Of a stretch of DNA of 5,235 bases, positions 1 to 5,235 are shown piece after piece (position 1 is the first letter of the stretch; each line of letters begins with the position of its first letter). Source of the stretch: Actinomycetota bacterium (lineage in GTDB: Bacteria > Actinomycetota > Actinomycetes > S36-B12); assembly GCA_009702725.1 (NCBI GenBank), contig WLHM01000113.1, positions 1-5,235 on the forward strand, in the 5' to 3' direction. The position numbers and the translations under genes were made by a program. The notes below the pieces were generated by a model. It searched no databases. It saw only the letters and a program-made list of their open reading frames with translations, and was not told where the DNA came from.

Positions 1-124
1 CGGTGCCAAACTTGATGCCCCCGCTGATATTCCAACGTCGGCGTTGCCGGAGATGCCAAGCACTTCCGAGCCCGCACCAAAAGCCCCGGCGAAATCAACG
101 GCAAAGCCAATTGATGTGGAGTAA
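1..124 (+). CDS. recA: RecA recombinase, C-terminal end only (5' truncated by window)
   Basis: The reading frame is open from base 2 to a TAA at 122-124 and encodes the last 40 residues of a protein, starting GAKLDAPADIPTSALPEMPS and ending in KPIDVE. RecA is the ATP-dependent strand-exchange recombinase and SOS co-protease. The visible part is only the variable C-terminal tail beyond the conserved core. It is rich in Ala, Pro and Lys, as in many actinobacterial RecA proteins, and carries no catalytic motif. The identification rests mainly on context: the stop codon overlaps the start of a clear recX gene, the standard recA-recX arrangement, and the opening Gly-Ala fits the end of the usual RecA LGxGA segment. 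The recA promoter and any LexA box lie outside the window. No alternative identity fits as well, but the tail alone would not prove it. Confidence 0.8.
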   Translation, partial: GAKLDAPADIPTSALPEMPSTSEPAPKAPAKSTAKPIDVE

Positions 125-693
125 TGAGTAGCCCCCAAATGACGAGAAGAGCCAAGACCTCCGCCTCCCGGTCTAGGTCAGCGAGCGAGTCGTATTTTGA
201 CTCGCTCGCACCGGAGCGTTCACAGCAAGACTTAGAACAGGACGCCCGAAATATCGTATTGCGCAAACTAAATTACGCTCCGCGCACCCGCTCCGAATTA
301 GCAACTGACTTAGTGGCGGGGGGTATCCCCGAATCCATCCGTGAGCAGGTACTGGATCGCTATGTCGAGGTGGGTCTTATCGATGATGCGGCACTCGCCG
401 AGCTTTGGGTGACATCTCGGCAGCGCACCAAAGGCAGTACCAGATCAGTGCTAAAGCACGAGTTGCGTCAAAAAGGGGTCAGCGACGAGGATGCCGAAGC
501 CGCCTTGGCCCTAATTACCGAGGCCGATGAGTACGAGCGGGCCCGAAGCCTGATTGCCACGAAAATACGGGCCACCGAGCGCTTGGCCCCAAAGGCGCGC
601 ACCCGGCGGCTAATGGGGTTACTCATGCGGCGCGGCTATTCCGCGAACCTGGCCCAGGTCGTTGTCCAAGAAGCGATAGGTGCCTGCGAGTAA
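124..693 (+). CDS. recX: Regulatory protein RecX
   Basis: This is a 189-residue RecX, a small all-helical cytoplasmic protein that binds RecA filaments and modulates (usually inhibits) their recombinase and co-protease activity. The first 40 or so residues are a Ser/Arg/Lys-rich, poorly conserved extension. Three helical repeats follow: about 43-90 (LRKLNYAPRTRSELA, then YVEVGLIDDAALAELWV running into repeat 2), about 91-134 (SRQRTKGSTRSVLKHELRQK, GVSDEDAEAA) and about 137-188 (RARSLI...RRLMGLLMRRGYSANLAQVVVQEA). The GLIDD and W-V-x-S-R segments are family hallmarks, and the length is normal. The ATG at 124 shares its A with the recA stop (TAATG). GGAG at 118-121 is only 2 bases upstream, so initiation is probably coupled to recA termination. 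An in-frame ATG at 139 is an alternative start. An 11-bp inverted repeat lies inside codons 20-29 (separate entry). Expression is expected to follow the SOS-controlled recA promoter upstream of the window. Confidence 0.95.
   Translation: MSSPQMTRRAKTSASRSRSASESYFDSLAPERSQQDLEQDARNIVLRKLNYAPRTRSELATDLVAGGIPESIREQVLDRYVEVGLIDDAALAELWVTSRQRTKGSTRSVLKHELRQKGVSDEDAEAALALITEADEYERARSLIATKIRATERLAPKARTRRLMGLLMRRGYSANLAQVVVQEAIGACE
181..209 (+). repeat. Perfect 11-bp inverted repeat (hairpin) within 5' part of recX
   Basis: GCGAGCGAGTC at 181-191 is the exact reverse complement of GACTCGCTCGC at 199-209. The two are separated by a 7-base loop, GTATTTT. Eight of the eleven pairs are G-C, so the transcript should form a stable stem-loop. 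It encodes residues 20-29 (ASESYFDSLA) in the non-conserved N-terminal extension of RecX, where amino-acid constraint is low. No T-run follows the 3' arm, so it is not a canonical intrinsic terminator. It could act by pausing, attenuation, translational hindrance or mRNA processing. The structure is seen directly; a function is inferred. Confidence 0.75.
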
Positions 694-777
694 TACCACT
701 AGGCCCAATTGGCGCTTTTGGCCCATTGCGGGTTTACTTGGTGTAACTGTCAACTACTTATTTGGGGTGTTTTTTTC
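694..777 (+). other. Intergenic leader between recX and the MMPL gene
   Basis: This 84-base stretch separates the recX stop from the preferred GTG start of the transporter gene. It is more AT-rich than the genes around it and holds no convincing terminator hairpin. GGGG at 764-767 is the best Shine-Dalgarno candidate for the GTG at 778 (spacer 10 bases) and is followed by a run of seven T at 770-776. A TTTACT at 733-738 could be a -35-like element, but no matching -10 is present. Read-through from recA-recX and a private promoter are both possible. Confidence 0.5.
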
Positions 778-3168
778 GTGCCTGGTCTTTCTAAATGGGC
801 AATTCGGCGTCCAGTTGTTGCGCTGATTGCTTGGGTTATTGCCCTTTGTGCGATCGTTGGTCTTGGGAGCCAACTTGGCGGAGCGCTAAATGACTCCTTC
901 TCACTTCCAGCGACCGAGTCAACCGCAGCCCAAGAGTTGTTGAGCAGCGGTGGCGATGGCGCAGCAGGTTCTGGTGCCGGGGCACGAATAGTTTGGTCTC
1001 CAACAGATCTCTCATCGGCTTCGACAGGCGGCGCGGTCGACCCACTGGTACTTAGTGAGATAACACCGGTACTGCAGCAGATCGCGGATCTTGCCAGTGT
1101 TAGCTGCGTTACGCTACCGACCGGTGCGGGCCTTGGGCCTAATTGCCCCGCGCCACCGGCGGGCATGACCCCCGACCAATTGAAGGACCTACCCCAAGAC
1201 CAACAACAAGCCATTAGTGATGCGGGGGCTGCCTTCGCAGCGGCATCATCAGCGGTGAGCCCTGACGGGAGCGTCGCGTATTCCGACATTACCTTTGTTG
1301 ACGGAGTGGTTTCGGCCGGTGACGCCACCGCTCTCCTAGCAGCGGTTAAGAGCGCGAATACTGAACAGCTTCAAGTTGGCGCAAATGGCCAAGGCCTGGA
1401 GTGGGCCGCGCAAGAACCCCCGAAAAGCGAGGGTATTGGCATCGGGGTGGCCATCATCATCTTGTTGATTGCCTTTGGCTCGGTGATCGCGGCCGGAATG
1501 CCAATTTTCGTAGCTGTTGTAGGACTGGCCATGGGCCAGATGGCGGTACTGCTGGTCGCGAATTTCTTGGATGTAGCAACATTCGCGCCTACGTTGGCGG
1601 CGATGATCGGCCTAGGCGTTGGTATTGACTACGCGTTGTTCGTGATGAACCGATTCAGGCAAGCGGTCTTGGCCGGGCATGAGCCTAAGGCCGCCGCACT
1701 GGAGTCGGTAGAGACCGCAGGGCGCGCGGTGCTCTTCGCAGGTGGCACCGTGGTTATTGCCTTACTCGGGCTTTTTGTGCTGCGAATTAATTTCTTTGAC
1801 GGCCTGGCGGTGGCCGCGGCAGTGACGGTTGTAATGGTGATGCTGTCCGCGCTTTGGATGCTTCCGGCACTATTGAGCCTGCTTGGCAACAAAGCACTGG
1901 GTATCCGCTTGCCTTGGGGTAAAAAGCCGGGCCAGGTGCATCCAGAAGGTAAGCGCTGGGCACAGTATGGCCACGGCCTGCAGCGCCGGCCCTGGCTCAC
2001 CACCATCGGCGCGGTTGTTGTCATCGTGGTGTTAGCAATCCCAGTACTAAGCCTGCGGCAGGGGTTCGCTGATGACTCCGGCAAGCCGGAAGGCAGTAGT
2101 TCGCGGATCGCCTATGACTTAATGTCGAGTGGTTTCGGTCCTGGAGTTAACGGGCCTTTCTTCGCAGCGGTGAAGCTTCCGGCACCAAATGACGTGGCGG
2201 CATTTACCACAATCGTCAATGGCTTGAGTGAAGCCGAAGGCGTGGCTGCAGTGCTACCTACAGCCCAGATGGTTCCGCTAATCGCGATGAACCCTGAGTC
2301 GTTCGGCCCTGACGGCACCGTTGCAACCATCATGATTACGCCGAATTCGGCGCCACAGGATGAAGCCACAACCGCGCTGCTTGACCGGCTTCGAAGTGAA
2401 GTTAATCCAGGGCTGGAAGCCGAGACGGGTGCCGAAATTTATATCGGCGGCGCACAGGCAATCACCTCGGACTTCACGACGGTGCTAACCGATGCGCTTC
2501 CTATCTTCTTATTGGTAGTTGTCGGGCTGGGCTTCTTGGCTCTGGTGCTGCTCTTCCACTCGTTGGTGGTACCGCTAACAGCAGCGATAACTAGTCTGAT
2601 GAGTTTTGCCGCTGCCATGGGTATTACCGTCGCGGTGTTCCAGTGGGGTTGGCTGGCTGGACCCATAGGTATCAGTGGTACCGGTCCGATTATGCCGTTC
2701 TTACCCATCATGGTCTTCGCAATTTTGTTTGGGCTCTCGATGGATTACCAAGTCTTCTTGGTGACGCGCATGCAAGAGGAGTGGGCGCGCACCGGCGATA
2801 ACGCCGCCTCGGTGCGTCGTGGCCTCGCGGGCTCTGGGCGTGTGGTGATGATCGCGGCAGCGATCATGGCGAGTGTTTTCTTAGCCTTTGTGCCAACCCC
2901 AGATTCAACGATCAAGTTGTTCGGTATCTCGCTTGCATCCGCGGTCATTATTGACGCCTTCTTGGTGCGACTAGTTTTGGTGCCGTCACTGATGTCGATA
3001 CTGGGCAAAGCCAACTGGTGGTTGCCGAATTGGCTGGATCGCATCTTGCCGCGGGTGCAAATTGAGCCGGGGGCCGATGAGATTGAGGATGGCGATTACG
3101 CCGGCGGTGCATCTGATGGTGATGACCTGCCCGGTGGAGAGGTAGCGCGCGACCCAGTTTCGGTCTGA
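778..3168 (+). CDS. MMPL/RND-family transporter (12 TM, putative lipid exporter)
   Basis: This is a 796-residue inner-membrane transporter of the MMPL branch of the RND superfamily, which uses the proton motive force to export lipids, glycolipids or hydrophobic drugs. The layout is classic. TM1 is at about 12-32, and a first extracytoplasmic domain at about 33-219 includes SFSLPATES and a Cys pair, C110/C123. TM2-TM6 span about 220-370, and TM7 is at about 406-426. A second extracytoplasmic domain covers about 427-573, and TM8-TM12 about 574-745. TM4 carries GVGIDYALF (D284, Y285) and TM10 carries GLSMDYQVF (D656, Y657). These are the paired Asp-Tyr residues of the MMPL proton relay, so the pump looks intact. 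The end (DAFLVRLVLVPSLMSILG, then WWLPNWLDRILP) is typical of actinobacterial members, followed by an acidic Gly/Asp tail. The GTG at 778 is chosen because it gives the usual short N-terminus (MPGLSKWAIRRP) before TM1. A TTG at 709 would add 23 atypical residues. The LCAT-like lipoprotein gene starts 43 bases downstream. The substrate is unknown. Confidence 0.92.
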   Translation: MPGLSKWAIRRPVVALIAWVIALCAIVGLGSQLGGALNDSFSLPATESTAAQELLSSGGDGAAGSGAGARIVWSPTDLSSASTGGAVDPLVLSEITPVLQQIADLASVSCVTLPTGAGLGPNCPAPPAGMTPDQLKDLPQDQQQAISDAGAAFAAASSAVSPDGSVAYSDITFVDGVVSAGDATALLAAVKSANTEQLQVGANGQGLEWAAQEPPKSEGIGIGVAIIILLIAFGSVIAAGMPIFVAVVGLAMGQMAVLLVANFLDVATFAPTLAAMIGLGVGIDYALFVMNRFRQAVLAGHEPKAAALESVETAGRAVLFAGGTVVIALLGLFVLRINFFDGLAVAAAVTVVMVMLSALWMLPALLSLLGNKALGIRLPWGKKPGQVHPEGKRWAQYGHGLQRRPWLTTIGAVVVIVVLAIPVLSLRQGFADDSGKPEGSSSRIAYDLMSSGFGPGVNGPFFAAVKLPAPNDVAAFTTIVNGLSEAEGVAAVLPTAQMVPLIAMNPESFGPDGTVATIMITPNSAPQDEATTALLDRLRSEVNPGLEAETGAEIYIGGAQAITSDFTTVLTDALPIFLLVVVGLGFLALVLLFHSLVVPLTAAITSLMSFAAAMGITVAVFQWGWLAGPIGISGTGPIMPFLPIMVFAILFGLSMDYQVFLVTRMQEEWARTGDNAASVRRGLAGSGRVVMIAAAIMASVFLAFVPTPDSTIKLFGISLASAVIIDAFLVRLVLVPSLMSILGKANWWLPNWLDRILPRVQIEPGADEIEDGDYAGGASDGDDLPGGEVARDPVSV

Positions 3169-3199
3169 TCTGCGGGTTCTACCGGCAACACCTTAATTT

Positions 3200-3204
3200 G
3201 GGGA
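3200..3204 (+). promoter_or_regulatory. Shine-Dalgarno for the LCAT-like lipoprotein gene
   Basis: GGGGA at 3200-3204 sits 7 bases before the GTG at 3212. An in-frame TAA at 3194 limits any upstream extension. This site favours the GTG over the alternative TTG at 3269, which has only a badly spaced GTGAG directly against it. Confidence 0.5.
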
Positions 3205-3211
3205 TACAGAC

Positions 3212-4630
3212 GTGGACTTCATCGCGAAGGTTTTTGGGTTCACGAAAGTCGTTCTGCGCCCAAGTGAGTTGAAGTCCGACGTTAACAGGTCTAGCATCGG
3301 CAAAGGCCTGCCGATTGTGCTGGGGTTGTTGCTAATTGCGGCGGTTGGTCTTACAGGATGCGCGGGAACGGCGAACCCAGTAAGCACCGCGAAGCCGGTC
3401 GGGGAAGATGCACTGGCACCGGTGGTTTTTGTCCCCGGGCTTGGGATGAGTGCGCTAAACGTTCAGGTGCTAATCGATAAAGACGTTACGGATTTTGACT
3501 TTCTGCTGCCCTCTATGAATCCGATTGACATATTGCCTCAAGGCGCTGCAAGTGCATTGGATTACTCCGTGACCAACGGGTTGCCGCGGGAGGAGGCTGC
3601 GCTCGTGCCGACTTGGATGTCGTTACTTATCGATGATGATGGAGCAGCGAGCAACCAACCGGGAGTGAGCGTGGCACCTGTATCGCTTGGCCGCGACTTC
3701 GCCGCCGAATGCCCAAGGTATTTAGCAATGACCAACCAGCTGGCCGCGGCCGGTTGGACTCTCGACGCGAACCTGTTCTGCCTGCCATTTGATTACCGGT
3801 ATGCCCCGGGGGGCAATTCCTTCGTTTCGGACTTCATGACCCTCGTGGAACGCGCGGTGTCGGAGGCCGGTGGCCAAAGGGCGGTGGTGGCCTGCCACAG
3901 CCAGGGGTGCCTAATGGCCTACCACGCACTTCGAGTTCTAGACCCAGCGTGGGTTCAGGCCAAAGTATCGGTGCTTTACGGATTCGCGGGCCAATTCTCC
4001 GGATGCAGTGACTGCCTTCGTTGGGCCTTTCAGCCGGGCTGGAGCTGGAGCCTTGACGATCAGAATGAATCACCTATTGATCCCAGTTGGGTGGGGGAGT
4101 TGGCGCTAGACCTTCAGCCGAGTGTTTACGGCGATGCCGTGCTCTATCGCAATGGAACTAAGGAGTACCGGGCAACCGATGCGAGGGCGCTGCTGCAGGA
4201 TGCGGGGGCAGTGGCGATGTCGCGGGCCACTGGCGCTTACACACTCGAGAATCAAGATTGGTTTCGTCAAGGGTCCATTGATGGCGAGCCCTTGCCTATC
4301 CCCAGCAGGTTCGTGTTCGGAGTGGATCTGACGACGACGGTGGGTTACTCGTACGACTCCGTTGCTGTGCGCGCAGGTTCCTGCCAAGAGCCCGAGTGCG
4401 CGGGGTTCTGGAACGTAGCTAACCCAGACGTAATCACGTCGGACGGCGACGGAGGTGACAGCACCTTGATGAATGCCGCTCCCAAGGCTTGGACCTCGTC
4501 ACCCTCATGTGATATTCGCACTATCCCGGGAGTTGACCACATGAAAATCGTGACGAACCCCGAGGCAATTGCTGGACTGGTATCAACCGCCAACGGGTCC
4601 GTCGAGGGTTCGATCCCCTGCGTGGGGTGA
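3212..4630 (+). CDS. LCAT-like lipase/acyltransferase, predicted lipoprotein
   Basis: This 472-residue alpha/beta-hydrolase is predicted to be exported and anchored to the outer face of the membrane. A hydrophobic segment (about 33-49) ends in a lipobox, LTG-C, with lipid-bearing Cys50 followed by Ala. The order of motifs parallels the lecithin:cholesterol acyltransferase family: PVVFVPGLGM (70-79, oxyanion loop), SNQPGV (147-152), YLAMTNQLAAAGW then LPFDYRYAP (to 199), nucleophile elbow CHSQGC with Ser230, GDGGDST with Asp416, and GVDHMKIV with His443. Human LCAT has HSLGC, EDGDDT and GIQHLNMV in the same order, giving a plausible Ser-Asp-His triad. Family members hydrolyse or transfer acyl chains from phospholipids. 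The first Gly of the GxSxG elbow is Cys228 here. Ten further cysteines suggest disulfides outside the cell. The GTG start gives an unusually long 49-residue pre-lipobox region; a TTG at 3269 would give a normal 30-residue signal. The MMPL gene lies 43 bases upstream, so co-transcription is likely. Other lipase families (for example CalB-like) are possible but fit less well. Confidence 0.75.
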   Translation: MDFIAKVFGFTKVVLRPSELKSDVNRSSIGKGLPIVLGLLLIAAVGLTGCAGTANPVSTAKPVGEDALAPVVFVPGLGMSALNVQVLIDKDVTDFDFLLPSMNPIDILPQGAASALDYSVTNGLPREEAALVPTWMSLLIDDDGAASNQPGVSVAPVSLGRDFAAECPRYLAMTNQLAAAGWTLDANLFCLPFDYRYAPGGNSFVSDFMTLVERAVSEAGGQRAVVACHSQGCLMAYHALRVLDPAWVQAKVSVLYGFAGQFSGCSDCLRWAFQPGWSWSLDDQNESPIDPSWVGELALDLQPSVYGDAVLYRNGTKEYRATDARALLQDAGAVAMSRATGAYTLENQDWFRQGSIDGEPLPIPSRFVFGVDLTTTVGYSYDSVAVRAGSCQEPECAGFWNVANPDVITSDGDGGDSTLMNAAPKAWTSSPSCDIRTIPGVDHMKIVTNPEAIAGLVSTANGSVEGSIPCVG

Positions 4631-4704
4631 GGTGAGGTGGGGTCACCGGGCTCGCGCACACCGGCGTGAATGATCGGAAGATCTGGGTGTTCCAGGGTGG
4701 TAGC

Positions 4705-4710
4705 TAGACT
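4705..4710 (+). promoter_or_regulatory. Possible -10 element for miaB
   Basis: TAGACT fits the TAnnnT core of actinobacterial housekeeping -10 boxes and would give a leader of roughly 50 bases before the miaB start. The hexamer at the expected -35 position (4682-4687, TCTGGG) does not match consensus. Such a short match is expected often by chance, so this is only a candidate. Confidence 0.22.
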
Positions 4711-4728
4711 GCTGCTGTACATCTGTGG

Positions 4729-4743
4729 TCGGCAAAGTGCCGA
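4729..4743 (+). repeat. Short perfect hairpin/palindrome in the miaB leader
   Basis: TCGGCA at 4729-4734 and TGCCGA at 4738-4743 are exact reverse complements around a 3-base AAG loop. The element ends 10 bases before the miaB Shine-Dalgarno. In RNA it would be a small stem-loop. In DNA it could be a repressor half-site pair. No regulator family can be named from it. Confidence 0.4.
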
Positions 4744-4753
4744 GGATATGGTC

Positions 4754-4759
4754 GGAGGG
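4754..4759 (+). promoter_or_regulatory. miaB Shine-Dalgarno sequence
   Basis: GGAGGG is a strong anti-16S match. Counting from the GGAGG core, it lies 8 bases from the GTG at 4767 and 5 bases from an in-frame GTG at 4764. This favours 4767 as the start. Confidence 0.7.
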
Positions 4760-4766
4760 CAGTGTG

Positions 4767-5235
4767 GTGCCTCGCACCTATCAGGTTCGCACGTATGGCT
4801 GCCAGATGAATGTCCACGACTCAGAGCGGCTTTCGGGGCTACTTGAGAGCGCTGGGTATGTACCCGCGGTTGAGGGCCAAGTCGCGGACGTAGTCGTCTT
4901 CAATACATGTGCGGTTCGCGAGAATGCTGATAACCGCCTTTATGGAAATTTAAGCCATCTGGTGCCGGTGAAAGCGAGTAACCCCGGCATGCAGATTGCG
5001 GTCGGCGGTTGCCTGGCCCAAAAGGACCAAGGCGAGATCTTGCGCAAGGCTCCATGGGTTGACGTGGTCTTTGGTACCCACAACATCGGTTCACTGCCGA
5101 TGCTGCTTGAGCGAGCGCGCATTCAAGACCAAGCGCAGATAGAAATCAAGGAAGCACTTGAAGTTTTCCCCTCTAGCCTCCCAACTAAACGCGATGCTGC
5201 TTATGCCGCGTACGTTTCGGTGAGCGTGGGTTGCA
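4767..5235 (+). CDS. miaB: tRNA-2-methylthio-N6-dimethylallyladenosine synthase MiaB, N-terminal part (3' truncated by window)
   Basis: The first 156 codons of MiaB are present. MiaB is the radical-SAM methylthiotransferase that converts i6A37 to ms2i6A37 in tRNAs reading UNN codons. The N-terminal UPF0004-type domain is complete, with the three cysteines that bind the auxiliary [4Fe-4S] cluster: Cys12 in YGCQMNVHDSERL, Cys48 in FNTCAVRENAD and Cys82 in GGCLAQKD. The segment AYVSVSVGC ends with Cys156, the first cysteine of the CxxxCxxC radical-SAM motif, and the window stops one base later. The rest of the radical-SAM domain and the TRAM domain must lie downstream. The GTG at 4767 is chosen for its spacing to GGAGGG and because the conserved sequence starts six residues later; GTG at 4764 is also possible. 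miaB close to recA-recX is common in actinobacteria. The related MtaB and RimO are less likely given the QMNVHDSERL signature. Confidence 0.95.
   Translation, partial: MPRTYQVRTYGCQMNVHDSERLSGLLESAGYVPAVEGQVADVVVFNTCAVRENADNRLYGNLSHLVPVKASNPGMQIAVGGCLAQKDQGEILRKAPWVDVVFGTHNIGSLPMLLERARIQDQAQIEIKEALEVFPSSLPTKRDAAYAAYVSVSVGC

Larger units (their letters stand above)
4631..4766 (+). other. Intergenic region upstream of miaB
   Basis: No gene is supported in these 136 bases. It begins with tandem GGTGA copies that continue from the stop codon of the lipoprotein gene, then TCACC at 4643-4647, which can pair with GGTGA at 4631-4635 (5 bp, 7-base loop). This is too weak, and has no T-run, to call a terminator. 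The middle (about 4650-4700) shows only short, weak inverted repeats, such as CTGG/CCAG at 4683-4695. The 3' third holds a -10-like hexamer, a perfect 6-bp hairpin and the miaB Shine-Dalgarno. The length suggests miaB may have its own promoter. Confidence 0.5.

Noticed and set aside
733..760. Possible promoter (TTTACT and TACTTA, 16-base spacing) upstream of the MMPL gene
   Set aside because: The -10 candidate does not fit TAnnnT, and the -35 match is partial. It is not good enough to annotate.
750..1328. Long minus-strand open frame opposite the MMPL gene (192 codons), and similar ones at 1629-2084 and 2745-3044
   Set aside because: These are antisense shadows of a clearly real transporter gene. 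Their products are low-complexity Ser/Ala/Thr/Pro-rich sequences with no recognisable domain.
2848..2867. Perfect 8-bp inverted repeat ATGATCGC / GCGATCAT with a 4-base loop inside the MMPL gene
   Set aside because: It encodes the palindromic peptide MIAAAIM in TM11 using mirrored codons. It is deep within a conserved coding segment and is most simply explained by the amino-acid sequence.
3171..3187. Possible hairpin TGCGGGT / ACCGGCA between the MMPL and hydrolase genes
   Set aside because: It has one mismatch, a 3-base loop and no T-run, so it is too weak to call a terminator. The two genes probably share a transcript.
3769..3778. GAACCTGTTC, resembling a LexA/SOS box
   Set aside because: The half-sites are separated by 2 bases, not the 4 of the GAAC-N4-GTTC actinobacterial/Gram-positive SOS box, and it lies inside the hydrolase coding sequence.
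4345..4722. Minus-strand open frame of 125 codons over the 3' end of the hydrolase gene and the intergenic region
   Set aside because: Most of it mirrors the hydrolase coding sequence, it shows no recognisable motif, and nothing in its neighbourhood supports a convergent gene.

Overview
The window looks like chromosomal DNA from a moderately GC-rich actinobacterium. The main reasons are the gene order (3' end of recA, recX, two envelope genes, 5' end of miaB), which is a typical actinobacterial neighbourhood. GTG starts, Ala/Gly-rich proteins and an MMPL-type exporter with the family's usual C-terminal ending also fit. The genus cannot be fixed from the sequence alone. No rRNA, tRNA, CRISPR array, insertion sequence or phage gene is visible. 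All genes lie on the + strand.

Layout. Bases 1-124 hold the last 40 codons of recA. recX (124-693) starts inside the recA stop codon (TAATG), so the two are almost certainly one translationally coupled unit. A leader of about 84 bases follows. Next comes a 796-residue, 12-helix MMPL/RND-family transporter (GTG at 778, stop at 3168). After 43 bases a predicted lipoprotein starts (3212-4630). It is a serine hydrolase whose motifs resemble the lecithin:cholesterol acyltransferase (LCAT) family. A 136-base intergenic region (4631-4766) carries G-rich repeats, a short perfect hairpin and a strong Shine-Dalgarno sequence. It leads into miaB (4767 to the window end), which is cut off at the first cysteine of its radical-SAM motif.

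How the genes may work together. recA/recX is the recombinase and its modulator. miaB is a housekeeping tRNA thiomethylation gene. The two central genes are the accessory part: an inner-membrane exporter of the lipid-transporting MMPL superfamily and a surface-anchored LCAT-like lipase or acyltransferase, close together and probably co-transcribed. The inference is an envelope lipid export and remodelling pair, with substrate unknown. The most notable non-coding signal is a perfect 11-bp inverted repeat inside the 5' end of recX, which could dampen recX expression relative to recA.
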